Source: Fragilaria radians (Eukaryota > Bacillariophyta > Fragilariophyceae > Fragilariales > Fragilariaceae). Taken from it: a stretch of 64,000 nucleotides of DNA. A program made the position numbers and the translations under genes. Location: positions 389,273 through 453,272 of the forward strand of contig CAAAJI010000012.1 in assembly GCA_900642245.1 (NCBI GenBank), in the 5' to 3' direction. The notes beneath the pieces were generated by a model. It saw only the letters and a program-made list of their open reading frames with translations. It ran no database searches and was not told the DNA's origin. Of the stretch, positions 12,380 to 23,381 are shown piece after piece; the stretch's first letter is position 1; each line of letters opens with the position of its first letter.

Positions 12380-15300
12380 TTACATAGCCCAAACGTCACG
12401 CATGGTGATTGAACTTGAGCTGTGCATCCTACAATATCGTTTCGATGACGGCTTTTGATAAAAATCATCATTCCAGCACTGTGATTGCATTTCCATACGC
12501 TTCTTCTTGACCACTTTGTAGGACAACAGTAATCGGGAAACAAGGAATTCTTCAATAGACTGCTTGTTTCCTAAATCGTCTGTTATCATCATACTTTGCT
12601 GCATAGTCCCTGATAAGTGCAGTAACTTTTCAGATTCTTTGAATGTGCTGTGTACGGTGTTGGTTTTCTCGCAATCAATTTCTTGCTTGTATTCCTCACT
12701 AATCGCTTGTGCTGTGCAATCTCCAGCCTGATATTGCTCGTTTAATTGTGTTATTGACTTTTTGTCATCAAGTAAGGTTACTCGAGGCGAAGTTTCGTTT
12801 GGATTGCACTTCCATCCATTCTGAAATTCCTCACACCTGGAGCTCAATTTTTCAGTGTCCTTCAAATGACTTGGACTGATTTGAATGCAATTGATTTCTT
12901 CGGCCAAGTTGTTCGAATCTTTATTGGCATTGTTACTTGTGCCATTGCTGGTTACAACCTCAAGGCATTCATCATTTGTAGATATCGATACTTCTTTACT
13001 TAAATTTTGATGTACATCAAGACTTTTGTCATAATTCAGCCTATAGCTAGCATCATTGCTGTCTTCATTCGAGACAATCAACTTATTAGACATCGATTCT
13101 TGAGTTTTAGATGTCGTGCTGGAGTGGGACATCAAATTAGTTGTGTGCTTCATGATTTCCGCATTTTTCTGTGATTGCTCATATGAGCAGACCTTAGAGA
13201 TTGATTCCGGGATCTGATTTATCATTGCCGTGTCACTTTTGCCATTGATGGGATCCAGACATTCCTCTGCGCCCTGGTTTACTGAGATGCGTGACTCTGG
13301 ATTGTTGTATTGACAAACCGGTACAGTAACTATGCGCTGCTCCGTCTCAGTCAGACTCAGCGACTTAGATTCTCCCTCGGATTCGAAACAATTTTCCTCT
13401 TTTATCCTTTGGACATTTGATTGTTCATGAGAGAATAACACCACAGGATTTTCAGCCTGTTGTTTGGCATCATGACGATTTGAAGAAAGTGTCTTTGAAC
13501 ATTCGCTAGGAATCAATTCCTCCTTAGGATTGCTCAAGCCTTCGGTGGCAAATCGTGCCGTATTTTTCCTCTTCGATTGCTTTTTACTTGAGGTTTTCGT
13601 CGACTCCGGCGACTTTTCAGGCTTATCCATTAAGAGTAACAGCTCTGATTCTGTAACCTCTGCATGCCATTCATTGCATCGCGAGACTAATTGTTGATAA
13701 ATTAGAGAAGCCAAGACGCATGCCACTCTGCGTCTACCGCCTCCACACATAAACGTGCGATTTCCTTCATCCTGGTATAGTTGCTTCAAAATTTGCGACG
13801 GAATGACTTTGGCTTCAAGAGTTCGACATCGCATCCATCTCAGATATCGCCATCGCGAGACAACGTTGGTAACGAGCAACATGAGAGTTTTCCGCATTTC
13901 GGCAAGTTCGTGCGTCACTTGAGCATCAACGTCGAGTTTGAATTCTGGCTTTTCACCAAAAATAGGCCGGGGCAAAAATTCCTCATAACGAGAAGTAATA
14001 GTTGCCATTTCGTTCCAAATATCAATGATTTTATTTTGGCCAGAGGTGTGCTTACACAGCGCTTCGAATTCAAGGTCCAAGGTTGACTTAAAATCAAGTA
14101 TTGTCGCAAACAACGATGCACATTTTGTTTCGTGTGCCTTTTGTATCTCTGCAAGATGTGCGCTTCGAACTGTGTGAAACAAATCAACAAAGCCCACAAT
14201 GACGTGTGAGAGCTTATCATCAACTGAATTTCTTTTGAACCAGTTTTGCGATTTCAGGATGACACCGTCAAAGACTGCTTGATGAAGCAATACGTTTTGC
14301 AAAAATGGTAAGCCGCCATTTACTTCTACTTCATCCTGAATTGTCGCATCTAGAGCAAGACATAGTGCTTCAATGACTTGAAACTTTTCCTTAACCAAAT
14401 CATAAACGCTTGATCTGTGAGCAGCGTTCAAAAACATTTGAGGGACAACTCCAGGTCGATTTGCTAGTTGCAACAGCTTTCCTTCATGTTGCAAGGTTTT
14501 TGTCAAAATTTTCTGAGCTCCAACTTCAAACGAAGTCCAAAGCCGCTTAGTGCGGAGATGAGCCCATCGAGCATCAGGAATACCATCGACAAGTGTCGTT
14601 AAGTCTATTATTAAGGATGCAATGACATTCAAGATTTGATCACATTCCTTGTCACAATCAGTCAAAGTACTTGCTGTTTTTACATCGTATCCGACTGCTT
14701 GAGATGCGATCATGGCAGTAGCATGAAATGCGCTTTGCATCTTATCTTTGCGCTCCACAAGATGGTTAAGTCGAGTGCGAAATAAACCTTCATGATTCTT
14801 TACTTGCTCGACAATCAACTCTATCTGATTATCAGAAATCGGTGGCATATCTTCATTATCGAGCTGAGCGAGACCGCAAGGAAGAATGATCTGACGAACT
14901 AGACGTGATATCACGGAGGCATCTAGCTCCGTAGTGACTTGCATTGATGATATCTTTCCATCTGATTCAACGACAGGATCTAAGACCACGATCTCGTCTG
15001 TTATATGATCGGTTTGTGTGGAGAGATTTTTTGTATGGCATGAAACTAAACCTTCTTCCATTGACTGATAATCAAAAGCACGTTCAATCTCAATATCATC
15101 CCACAATAAAAACTGAGAGCATGGTTTCATGAATGTTCGATCAATCATCCCAGATTCTATTATAACTTGCCTTGCAAAGTGATCGCCAGGAACTATATCC
15201 AAATCGTGCACAGGAATCCCAGTTGATTGCCAATAGCTTTCAGCTGCTGCACGGCATTTAATGCAGCTGGAAAGGGATAACTCTCGGGATATTTCTTGAA

Positions 15301-15814
15301 CTGAAATACAAACTTTTTCAGGTGAGTCCACAATTCTTTGAAAAAACTGGGAAAAGTTCCGTTTCAAAGGCAACTCTGTGTGTTGCTTAATTGCAAGATG
15401 GTTCAGCCATTGCAGAACAATAGGTGAATCTTGATGATCCATCGTGGACATATCCAGTGTAGAAATGTCTTCAAATTTAAGTGGTGAGGGTGTAGGAGTC
15501 GGAGGCTCAACCGTTTCTGGTGTGTCTGCGATTTCGCTTTCGTCTACATTGGTAGACTTCTTCTTACTTTTTTTGCGCTTTTTCTTAGCCTTTGGTTGCA
15601 ATTTTTCGTGAATTTGCCTTTCTTCTATCAGATGCTTTAGCAGAAGCCTTCCGAATAATGAAGGATTGTGATCACTTTCGGTAGGAATGATATCCTTTGT
15701 CGCGTATGAAACCGAGTTGCAAGATGGCACATTAAAACTATGGTTTTCGTCAAGAGCGAGCTCTTTCTGAGGCTTTTTCCGTCTGTTCTTTTTGACTCTT
15801 TCAGATACTCGCAT
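12380..15814 (-). CDS. 1144-aa orphan protein with a basic nuclear-type N-terminus
   Basis: A single uninterrupted frame; the first ATG is at 15814 (the open frame extends 6 bp upstream from a GTG). The N-terminus carries basic clusters, KKNRRKKPQK and AKKKRKKSKKKS near residues 80-90, which look like nuclear localisation signals. Residues roughly 120-730 appear folded and mainly helical, with long amphipathic stretches and conserved-looking Cys/Trp words such as LSSCIKCRAAAESYWQ and WRYLRWMRCRTLEAKV, then a GGGRRRVAC turn. Residues about 735-1100 are Ser/Glu/Asn-rich and probably disordered. I do not recognise a family. The CxxC in SSCIKC is isolated and not a zinc finger. A nuclear location is inferred only from the basic motifs. 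Confidence 0.75.
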   Translation of the reverse strand: MRVSERVKKNRRKKPQKELALDENHSFNVPSCNSVSYATKDIIPTESDHNPSLFGRLLLKHLIEERQIHEKLQPKAKKKRKKSKKKSTNVDESEIADTPETVEPPTPTPSPLKFEDISTLDMSTMDHQDSPIVLQWLNHLAIKQHTELPLKRNFSQFFQRIVDSPEKVCISVQEISRELSLSSCIKCRAAAESYWQSTGIPVHDLDIVPGDHFARQVIIESGMIDRTFMKPCSQFLLWDDIEIERAFDYQSMEEGLVSCHTKNLSTQTDHITDEIVVLDPVVESDGKISSMQVTTELDASVISRLVRQIILPCGLAQLDNEDMPPISDNQIELIVEQVKNHEGLFRTRLNHLVERKDKMQSAFHATAMIASQAVGYDVKTASTLTDCDKECDQILNVIASLIIDLTTLVDGIPDARWAHLRTKRLWTSFEVGAQKILTKTLQHEGKLLQLANRPGVVPQMFLNAAHRSSVYDLVKEKFQVIEALCLALDATIQDEVEVNGGLPFLQNVLLHQAVFDGVILKSQNWFKRNSVDDKLSHVIVGFVDLFHTVRSAHLAEIQKAHETKCASLFATILDFKSTLDLEFEALCKHTSGQNKIIDIWNEMATITSRYEEFLPRPIFGEKPEFKLDVDAQVTHELAEMRKTLMLLVTNVVSRWRYLRWMRCRTLEAKVIPSQILKQLYQDEGNRTFMCGGGRRRVACVLASLIYQQLVSRCNEWHAEVTESELLLLMDKPEKSPESTKTSSKKQSKRKNTARFATEGLSNPKEELIPSECSKTLSSNRHDAKQQAENPVVLFSHEQSNVQRIKEENCFESEGESKSLSLTETEQRIVTVPVCQYNNPESRISVNQGAEECLDPINGKSDTAMINQIPESISKVCSYEQSQKNAEIMKHTTNLMSHSSTTSKTQESMSNKLIVSNEDSNDASYRLNYDKSLDVHQNLSKEVSISTNDECLEVVTSNGTSNNANKDSNNLAEEINCIQISPSHLKDTEKLSSRCEEFQNGWKCNPNETSPRVTLLDDKKSITQLNEQYQAGDCTAQAISEEYKQEIDCEKTNTVHSTFKESEKLLHLSGTMQQSMMITDDLGNKQSIEEFLVSRLLLSYKVVKKKRMEMQSQCWNDDFYQKPSSKRYCRMHSSSSITMRDVWAM

Positions 15815-16880
15815 ATTCACTCAATGATTTACGATCCAAGAGGTGATTGTCTTTTCACTTAAACCCACAGGATTACCATAAAAAAAATAAAGAAATCTCC
15901 CAACACACTCTGGTCTGTCAAACGTGGGAGAAAAAGTCTGTGCAACGGTTGAGTATCGAACGCACTGAGATTTTGTACTGGTACTAAAGTGTCTGCGCCA
16001 TTTATTTTGATTCAATTAACAAAGGTTTCAAGATAGGAAATACTGATGTTGCTTCTTTTTCATTTGATGTCTAGTTTCTTGGCCGAAGAAGAAACTTAAT
16101 GCTTCTGTTACGATTTGAATGGAGCAATTGTGTCAAATTCGGTTGTTTGTCTTCCGTTCACATATTACCTATGACAGAGCAGTACATAACGTCAACATCA
16201 ACATCCACACCTTGATGTGATCATTTTTTTCAATATATAATTATGCTTGAATCTCAATACATTCTAGACCTCCTACAAAGAATAACTAGAGTGCACGGCA
16301 CATTAAAGTAAAATCAGACAAACCATTATTGGCTTTGGAAATTGTGATTTACGGTGTTTCACAAAGATTTGATTCTTTTGAAGAAAAAATGATTCTCTGA
16401 CCTGAAATGAGCTTGATAGTCTCTATCATTCCCTAGGAAGGATCTGTTCTGTTGGAAACAATTTTTTTTCTAGGAGCACATGTTCTCCTTTACCTTCAAT
16501 AAGCTATAAATAGCATCGATAGTTATGGAGGCATACTATGATTTTGTCAACAAAAAGAAATTTGATGCGATTTTATCACTTTTTTCGAACATCACGCTTT
16601 GGAAATAAAGAATCTTCAAACTATTGGTAAAAGGTGCAATGAAGACAAAATCCCTGCTGACAAAAGAATCGAAAACATATTCTTAAAGAACAGGCAATTA
16701 TCAACTTCTGTATCAGAATCGTCTGCAGTGGCAATTATCAACGGTATCTCAAAGTTTTGGAAATGCAATATAACCTAATTACCTTCTCATTTCGGATAGG
16801 AAATGTCAAGAGATATGAAATGCTTAGACTTCAGCGATGTACCTCTTTAGATTTAGCTAAGCATTTAATTCAACTCATCA
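15815..16880. other. Intergenic, nothing recognised
   Basis: Spacer between two minus-strand genes. A 64-codon open frame directly upstream of the orphan gene start ends in a stop before it and is more likely 5' UTR than a gene. Confidence 0.5.
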
Positions 16881-19800
16881 TTAAGCCTTCCCGAAGACTG
16901 ACTCCTTTACTCTCCGAGTGATTCCGCGGTTTGTAAACTTGCTGCATTGGAATTCGCTTAATGACTTTGCCCTTGAGGTAACGTCAAGAAGCCAATCGTT
17001 CTTCAAAGGGAATTGATGAAGCGAAGAACAATTCTCAGAAGCAATACCTAATTTTGAGCACGCACTAGCAAAGTGAACTTGAAAATTAGCTTGATCCATT
17101 TCTTCTAAGGAAGACAATCCCGCTGAAATCGCAATCAGTTGACCGATTAGATTTCGTGATTTCAAATCTTCCAATGTCATTTCTTTAGTCCCAACTATAA
17201 ATCCAAGCGCTTTAGGATTTCGAGTACGCCTTACTTGTTGGTAAACCTTCCAAGAATTATCCACAGCAACGTTATACTTGGATACGTCGTAATTCTGGAA
17301 AAATGGCTCTTTTGGAACAGCATTATTAGTTGCATTAATCGTGTAATGAGTTATACCAGAAAGAGCATTTCTATTCGAACCTTCCCAAGTGATGATACTC
17401 GATTTTTTGATCCCCATCTTTTCAAGAACGCCTGAAAAAACTTCCTCGAACTTAAAGTATGTAGAATTCATATCAACCTTACTCAAGGGATATGCTTCGT
17501 GAAAGCAAGGCTCTACCGACTCGAAATCAACGCTACCAAGATGAAGAAAAGGAGACGTGCTAAAAGTTTGAAACATTGTTCCACACACGATGGTGATGAG
17601 CGCCTTTACTCTTGCTTTGTTATGGTCTAATGGTATGGGCCCTTTACCATCGCAGATGTAGTTTGGACAATTAGTCAAGAGTCCAGATTCATGCCAACCC
17701 CCCGCGTTGTTCATGACATTAATTTCTGGCATGAGCTGTATCCCATGTTCTGCACTATAACGAACAAGATCCCGTAACTCACTTTCTGTGTAATAATGTC
17801 CCCCCCGTTCTATTTTCGTAAGGTGCCCATATTCTAATAGTTTGATAGGGAAGAGTTTATTCTCAATAAGACGTATGTGCATCAAGTTAAATCCAAGGAT
17901 CGATACTGTATCAATTATGCGGTGTATCTCATCCATCGGGAAGTAATTATGAGCAAGATCTATCATAACTCCAGTGTAGTTGAGTATATGCTTATGCAAA
18001 GGATCTTTCACTGATTTGAGCGATTGCGCGTGTACGGCTTTGGCTCGCTGCTGCTTATAGCCTGATGCTCGCTCTTGCGCAATAACGAGATGAACATTGT
18101 CGTCATTTCGAGATGCAGTATCTTTCTTCCGGATCGCAAACTCTGTAGCTGGATATGTTAAGCGATCGCATACAGCGGCAGACCATGCCTGCTTTAAAAT
18201 ACTATGATCCGGTTTCCAAATCATGGTTGGTACTGCCGGCCGTCCTTGAAGATTACAAACATCCTCCGGCATTCCCATTCCAAGGCAGACGTCTCCGTAA
18301 TATGTCATAAAATCTTCTCTATTTTGGGGCAATGATTTCGAGGTAGACATCGCAACAGCGATGAGCTTTCCCCATACATTTCTAATGTTAAACGAGCATG
18401 GTCCCAGCTCAAAAGTTGCAGAAATTACAGCCAACGGAGTTAAGTCGTATTTCTCAACAGCAATTACACCAATGTCCCAAGCGTCGCTGTCATCAGAGGT
18501 ATCAAAGTATAAATCAGTTGAAATCATATTTGGTTTGTTTACATCGTCTTCCACTGGCGATGTATACCACCAATGTGTGATTTCTCCAGCGCGTTTTATT
18601 GAGCTTCCTTTAACCCGAAGAATTCTTGGTGCCATCCAAGCTCCAGGATTATCATCATTTGTTATTTCCCAACGAACAACTTTTTTAGGATCAACATTTA
18701 GCCGCTGAAGCATCTTTAGAAGTGCATCTTCAAAAGCCTGAAAATCAGGCCGAATTTGCAATTCAGTAAAGCATGGATCACTCATCCAAATTTCATCGCC
18801 TCCCAGGTGCAAAAATGGAGGTGAATCAAAAATGTAAAGAACTTCTGAGAGGACATCTTCAATGATTTGTAAAACTTTAGGCTCATCAAAACGTAAAGGT
18901 ATTGAATACGACGCTGTGCAAATAAAGGTTGGACAAGGAAATAGCATCCCTGGAATTCCGGACCAACCACCTGCGTGGCCTGGGACATTGATTTCTGGCA
19001 TAACTTCTATTCCTTGCTGTTTCGCATATAAAACCCAATCTCGCAAATCTTGAGCAGTGTAATATTCTTCAGATCGATTAAAATGAGCCGTAACTTTTAA
19101 AGATGGATGGCAGTTAAGCTTAACGACAAACGATTGATCATCCGTCAGCCGAAAATGAATGAGATCAAATCCCAAGACCGACAAAAAGTCCACCAAACCG
19201 TATAGCCAGGGTAAGGGGAAAAAATGACGTGCAGCATCTATGAGAACTCCACTTCGAATTTGCGTCTCAGCTTTAAATTTGGAGGATATCAACGGTTCAT
19301 CAAGCTGTATTTTCGGTGGCGCAAGCGATGCATCGTAGTTACACTGTGCCTTTGCCCAGCGCGTGGCCAATTTTTGCTTCAACCCATCAGGATCGTCAGG
19401 AGTCGACTGAATAGGCGCTTCCCATTTGTCAAATACTTTTTGCTTCTTGAAAGATGTATTATTCCAAGTAAATTTACTGCCGATTTTTCCTTTCCATATT
19501 CTCGTCGAGCTTTGCTTCACATTATCTGTTACCGGTTTTCGTTGTGTTCGAGGAGCCTCATCTGTCGTTATACGCTCTTCACTTTCTTCCATAGTCTCTG
19601 CAGCACTACTATCGCTTTCCATCTTTTCCATCTCCATAATTTCATCATCACCAAGAGGCTTCTCGACTTCCTGGAATCCCTGTTCTGCCATCCTTGCCTC
19701 ATACTCTTCCTCTTCTTCATTTCTATTGTCTCGCCTTACCGCTCTTTCCAATACTGATCGTTGCCGTCTACGAATCTGTTCTTTGACAGATTTGGGAATT

Positions 19801-20012
19801 TTCTGAATACGTTCAAAGATGAACTTATCACGTAAGGATCGTTGGGAAACAAAGCTAACATCTTGCGATTGATCTTCAATCTCAAACAGAAACATGGAAT
19901 GAAACAGTAAGTAAATCAATATCGTTCCTATTCCAAGGAAAACATGAATCCTTCCACTTCTCTGTTTCTTGCGAGGTAGAGACTTCTCTGCTTTTTGATT
20001 CCAGAATCGCAT
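16881..20012 (-). CDS. Type II membrane protein with tandem GH20 (beta-N-acetylhexosaminidase-like) domains
   Basis: 1043 aa, one exon. A basic cytosolic N-terminus is followed by one membrane anchor at about residues 22-44, then a charged, coiled-coil-like stalk (55-150), the layout of Golgi or ER enzymes. GH20 domain 1 covers about 252-620: GVLIDAARHFFP, PEINVPGHAGGW (339-350) and FLHLGGDEI (400-408), with the catalytic Asp406-Glu407 pair intact. Domain 2 covers about 680-1000 and repeats the fold: GVMIDLAHNYFP, MPEINVMNNAGGW and FLHLGSVDF (822-830). There the Asp-Glu pair is replaced by Val828-Asp829, and the PGHAGG His is Asn. GH20 enzymes remove terminal GlcNAc or GalNAc from glycans using the Asp-Glu pair and the substrate acetamido group, so domain 1 may be active while domain 2 should not be. 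A role in N-glycan trimming or chitin-related turnover is inferred. Confidence 0.88.
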   Translation of the reverse strand: MRFWNQKAEKSLPRKKQRSGRIHVFLGIGTILIYLLFHSMFLFEIEDQSQDVSFVSQRSLRDKFIFERIQKIPKSVKEQIRRRQRSVLERAVRRDNRNEEEEEYEARMAEQGFQEVEKPLGDDEIMEMEKMESDSSAAETMEESEERITTDEAPRTQRKPVTDNVKQSSTRIWKGKIGSKFTWNNTSFKKQKVFDKWEAPIQSTPDDPDGLKQKLATRWAKAQCNYDASLAPPKIQLDEPLISSKFKAETQIRSGVLIDAARHFFPLPWLYGLVDFLSVLGFDLIHFRLTDDQSFVVKLNCHPSLKVTAHFNRSEEYYTAQDLRDWVLYAKQQGIEVMPEINVPGHAGGWSGIPGMLFPCPTFICTASYSIPLRFDEPKVLQIIEDVLSEVLYIFDSPPFLHLGGDEIWMSDPCFTELQIRPDFQAFEDALLKMLQRLNVDPKKVVRWEITNDDNPGAWMAPRILRVKGSSIKRAGEITHWWYTSPVEDDVNKPNMISTDLYFDTSDDSDAWDIGVIAVEKYDLTPLAVISATFELGPCSFNIRNVWGKLIAVAMSTSKSLPQNREDFMTYYGDVCLGMGMPEDVCNLQGRPAVPTMIWKPDHSILKQAWSAAVCDRLTYPATEFAIRKKDTASRNDDNVHLVIAQERASGYKQQRAKAVHAQSLKSVKDPLHKHILNYTGVMIDLAHNYFPMDEIHRIIDTVSILGFNLMHIRLIENKLFPIKLLEYGHLTKIERGGHYYTESELRDLVRYSAEHGIQLMPEINVMNNAGGWHESGLLTNCPNYICDGKGPIPLDHNKARVKALITIVCGTMFQTFSTSPFLHLGSVDFESVEPCFHEAYPLSKVDMNSTYFKFEEVFSGVLEKMGIKKSSIITWEGSNRNALSGITHYTINATNNAVPKEPFFQNYDVSKYNVAVDNSWKVYQQVRRTRNPKALGFIVGTKEMTLEDLKSRNLIGQLIAISAGLSSLEEMDQANFQVHFASACSKLGIASENCSSLHQFPLKNDWLLDVTSRAKSLSEFQCSKFTNRGITRRVKESVFGKA

Positions 20013-21355
20013 TGTTTCTATGGAAAAAGAAAGCTGTGTATCTATTTCTGTATCGCATATTTTTAGGGACCCCGGAACTGTTATAAATTACGTCCCGAAG
20101 TCTACACAATCCTAGTTTTTGAATTTTAAAAACTCGAGGTCAAACTCAATGATACAACCTTCGGACCTCGAGAAAAATACTCATTTGGTACATCACACAT
20201 TAACTTCCAACCCATAGCCAATACAATGCGAGGGCAAACGAAAGGAGAAGACAATAATTTTAAGTGCCAAACTATACGAAACAAATAGTATAATTATTTT
20301 AAATATAGATATAGATTAGAGTCGCCTTTTGTTCATTTCCTAGCAATAGATACCCCTACGTCATTGCTCTTTTCTTCTATAGCATATCTTTGTCGTACTA
20401 TAGCTTTAATTTTTGTCTTGGAGCATATTCGATGGCTGTTATTTAGTAACTATGTCCTCAAGCATGCAGCACATGACTCTGGTTCAAGAATTTGAGGATA
20501 TTTATTTTCAGGAAACCCTCCCACCAACAAAGATGATGTTATTGAGATTCTAGAGCAACCCAAGTCGAAAGAGCGGCATGAGACAATCATAGCAAGCAAT
20601 ATCGATAATTTAGAGATACGGTAGCTTAAACCCAACAATCTCAAACGAATAAAAAATTAAGGTGGAATCCCACTTTCGGATGAAATTTCATGAAACCATA
20701 GTTGCCACTATGAAACGATGGAAATACTTACTTCTCGTACCCCTGGCACTTCGTTATGTCAAGAAAATTAACAGCAGTGTTTGCTGGAAGTTAGGGGTAT
20801 TATATACATTATTGTAGCTATCTTGTGGGATTTATAAGAAATGCTAATAGTGTATTGAACTTTTTATTGACTGATCATTGATCAACATCGTGTACCCCAT
20901 TTTACTCGAAGTATTATTTATAAAAAAGGGATATGAACTTCTTTGTTAGAATAATACTGTATGAATACCTCAATCATTTTGAAACAAAAGTAGTATCCTG
21001 TTATTTTGAATATTTGCTACATTGAGGACTGAATTTTACAACAAAGCCTGTAGGATATAACCTGTATGTTGCAAGACATAAATTCCATTTGCAATTTAGG
21101 AATATTGATACATGCTCCCATGATCCTTTAAGATGAAATACTAATATCTATTGTGTGTAGATGTCTTGTTATATTGACCAATAATTGGGAGAAGAAAATA
21201 GAGAATAATAATTTTGTGAGCACAATGTTGATGTATGAAATAGCACTTAACCTTATTGAAGGGGGGTAGTTTCACAGATGTTGAATGGACGGCCAACAAC
21301 TGACGGATAAATTTCTGTAAATTTCCCGTCAGAGGCTTGAAAACTTTTGCGTATC
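20013..21355. other. Divergent intergenic region between GH20 protein and chorismate synthase genes
   Basis: About 1.3 kb between two head-to-head starts, so it must hold both promoters. It is AT-rich, with short poly-A/T tracts and no recognisable gene. No shared motif stands out. Confidence 0.5.
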
Positions 21356-22726
21356 ATGAAGTTTCATGTGTTGGTTGCCATTATATACTTTCCTCTAAAT
21401 GCCTCTCCCTTTAGCTTCTTACTGATGGGAACTGGTAACTCCTTTGGCCGCGTTTTCCGGATTTCCACTTGGGGTGAATCTCATGGAGGTGGAGTAGGTG
21501 TCACTTTGGACGGTTGTCCACCCCGAATTCCAATCACAAGGGAGGAAGTACAATACGATTTGGATCGTCGCCGTCCAGGACAATCCAGAATTACAACTCC
21601 ACGTAACGAAGCAGATTCTGTAGAAATTCTTTCCGGATTAACTCAAGAGGGGATTACAACAGGAACTCCAATTGCCATGTTGGTTCGCAACTTAGATCAA
21701 AGATCCCAGGATTATCTTGAGAATGATATGAATGTTGCTTATCGACCATCTCATGCTGATGCAACATACGATGCGAAGTATGGAGTTCGTGCTATTGCTG
21801 GAGGGGGGCGCTCATCGGCAAGAGAAACCATCGGTCGTGTCGCTGCGGGAGCGATTGCTCGAAAAATTTTACAACTGTACAATGGAATCGAAGTTTTAGC
21901 ATTTGTCAGTAAAGTTCAAGATATTGAAGCTCTTAATATTGATGTTGATAAGATTACGATGGAAGATATCGACTCCAATATGGTTCGATGCCCAGATGCT
22001 GACATGGCGGAAAAAATGCTTGCTAGGATTGATGAGATCCGAAAGAGTGGAAACTCAATTGGTGGCGTTGTAACTTGCATTGCACGGAATGTACCAGCAG
22101 GATTAGGAAGCCCTGTATTTGACAAACTAGAAGCTGAGCTTGCAAAGGCATGCATGTCGATTCCTGCCGCCAAGGGTTTCGAATCTGGTGATGGTTTTGC
22201 GGGAACCTTACTTACAGGAAAGCAACACAATGACGAATTTTACATAGACCCCGAAACAGGAGCTACAAGGACAAGAACTAATCGATCTGGTGGCATTCAG
22301 GGAGGAATTAGTAATGGCGAGAATATTGTTGTTCATGTAGCATTCAAGCCCACGTCTACTATTGGACAATTACAGGTGAGACATACTTGACACGATCCCT
22401 TTTCTGTATGGGAATTTTTTTTCTCACAACATGGCATTATTTTTTAGAATACTGTTACCCGAGATGGGCAAGAGGTCGAACTTCGTGGAAAAGGACGTCA
22501 TGATCCATGTGTCTTACCACGTGCCGTACCCATGGTAGAAGCTATGGTTGCTTTAACTTTGGTAGATGCACTTATGATGCAAAAGGCACAGTGTGAACTG
22601 TTCCCAAATGAGTATTCCAAGTCTATTAATCCAATGGGAATGACTGCTCGAGTTGATAAAAGTATTGTCAAGAAAAATCTAGCAGTTGCTGCCAATGTGA
22701 GTTCGCAAAGGATTGACGAAGAGTGA
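21356..22726 (+). CDS. aroC: Chorismate synthase, probably plastid-targeted
   Basis: Catalyses the last shikimate step, EPSP to chorismate, with reduced FMN. Exon 1 is 21356-22375; a 72-bp intron (22376-22447, GTGAGA...TTTTTAG) joins in phase 0 to exon 2 (22448-22726), giving 432 aa. Family signatures are complete: GESHGGG (40-46), [13 protein letters not shown] (from 71), [11 protein letters not shown] (from 129), [18 protein letters not shown] (149-166), and in exon 2 [18 protein letters not shown]. The sequence is of the bacterial/plastid monofunctional type. The first 23 residues form a hydrophobic signal with ASPFSF near the likely cleavage site, and the enzyme proper starts at an internal Met24 (nt 21425). 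The open frame extends 9 bp upstream to a TTG; the ATG at 21356 is preferred. Plastid location fits where algae make aromatic amino acids. Confidence 0.95.
22376..22447 (+). other. Intron in the chorismate synthase gene (72 bp)
   Basis: Donor CAG|GTGAGA and acceptor TTTTTTAG|AAT. Splicing restores the conserved join between TSTIGQLQ and NTVTRDGQE; reading through hits a stop within a few codons. Confidence 0.93.
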
Positions 22727-23381
22727 AAGGAAATCTTTGGCAGCACTCCAACTCTTATGCCATGAGGTTTCGTAGACTAGGATATCTTCATATATTTTAA
22801 AGTTCTTTATCCAATAGATGTCGATTAAGGAATATAGACAAATTCCTTGAGAATTACTCTATTTTACGCAATCACACGTTTTCATCCTTACATGTCAGAA
22901 CATTCCTTAAGGCCACATGACTCAGCTTCGACCAATTCTGATAGGTAGCTGATTGTTTTCCAACATGTTTCGTAAAACGCTGTCCAACAACGCTACCATA
23001 CTACATGGCTAGATATTGCGAAACAAAAGAGATGTTTATTTGATTGAAATCATAATGTCCCTCTTTCTTTCCTCTTTAATGCTTAAAGCAACATAGTTTC
23101 AATTTGTGGTGAAGTTCAAATTATTTTAATTCCTAAACAAGGTTATATGCAATTGGTTCTCCATTGTCTTTCATTTTGGCGACGAAAAAAGTGGGAGAAT
23201 TTCCTAAATTGTCACACATTTCTTCGCTCAAGTCATGACTTATTCAAGGCTATGAACTAGCTTCTAAGAGGAGTCAATGACTTGTGGTTCACGAAACAAA
23301 TCAAAATATTCATCAATCGATATCTTTTATAAGGAGGCAAGTTTGCCTGAACATCATCATCAACAGGCGGTATTTTTTGCT
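22727..23381. other. Convergent intergenic region, nothing recognised
   Basis: Shared 3' flank of chorismate synthase and the HTTM-type gene. Only short open frames occur here. Confidence 0.5.

Noticed and set aside
15821..16015. 64-codon frame right upstream of the 1144-aa orphan
   Set aside because: Ends in a stop before the orphan start; more likely 5' UTR than a gene or missing exon.
19224..19806. Plus-strand frames of 126 and 177 codons inside the GH20 gene
   Set aside because: Antisense to the low-complexity, charged stalk of the GH20 protein, which explains the hydrophobic, Ser/Leu-rich translations.
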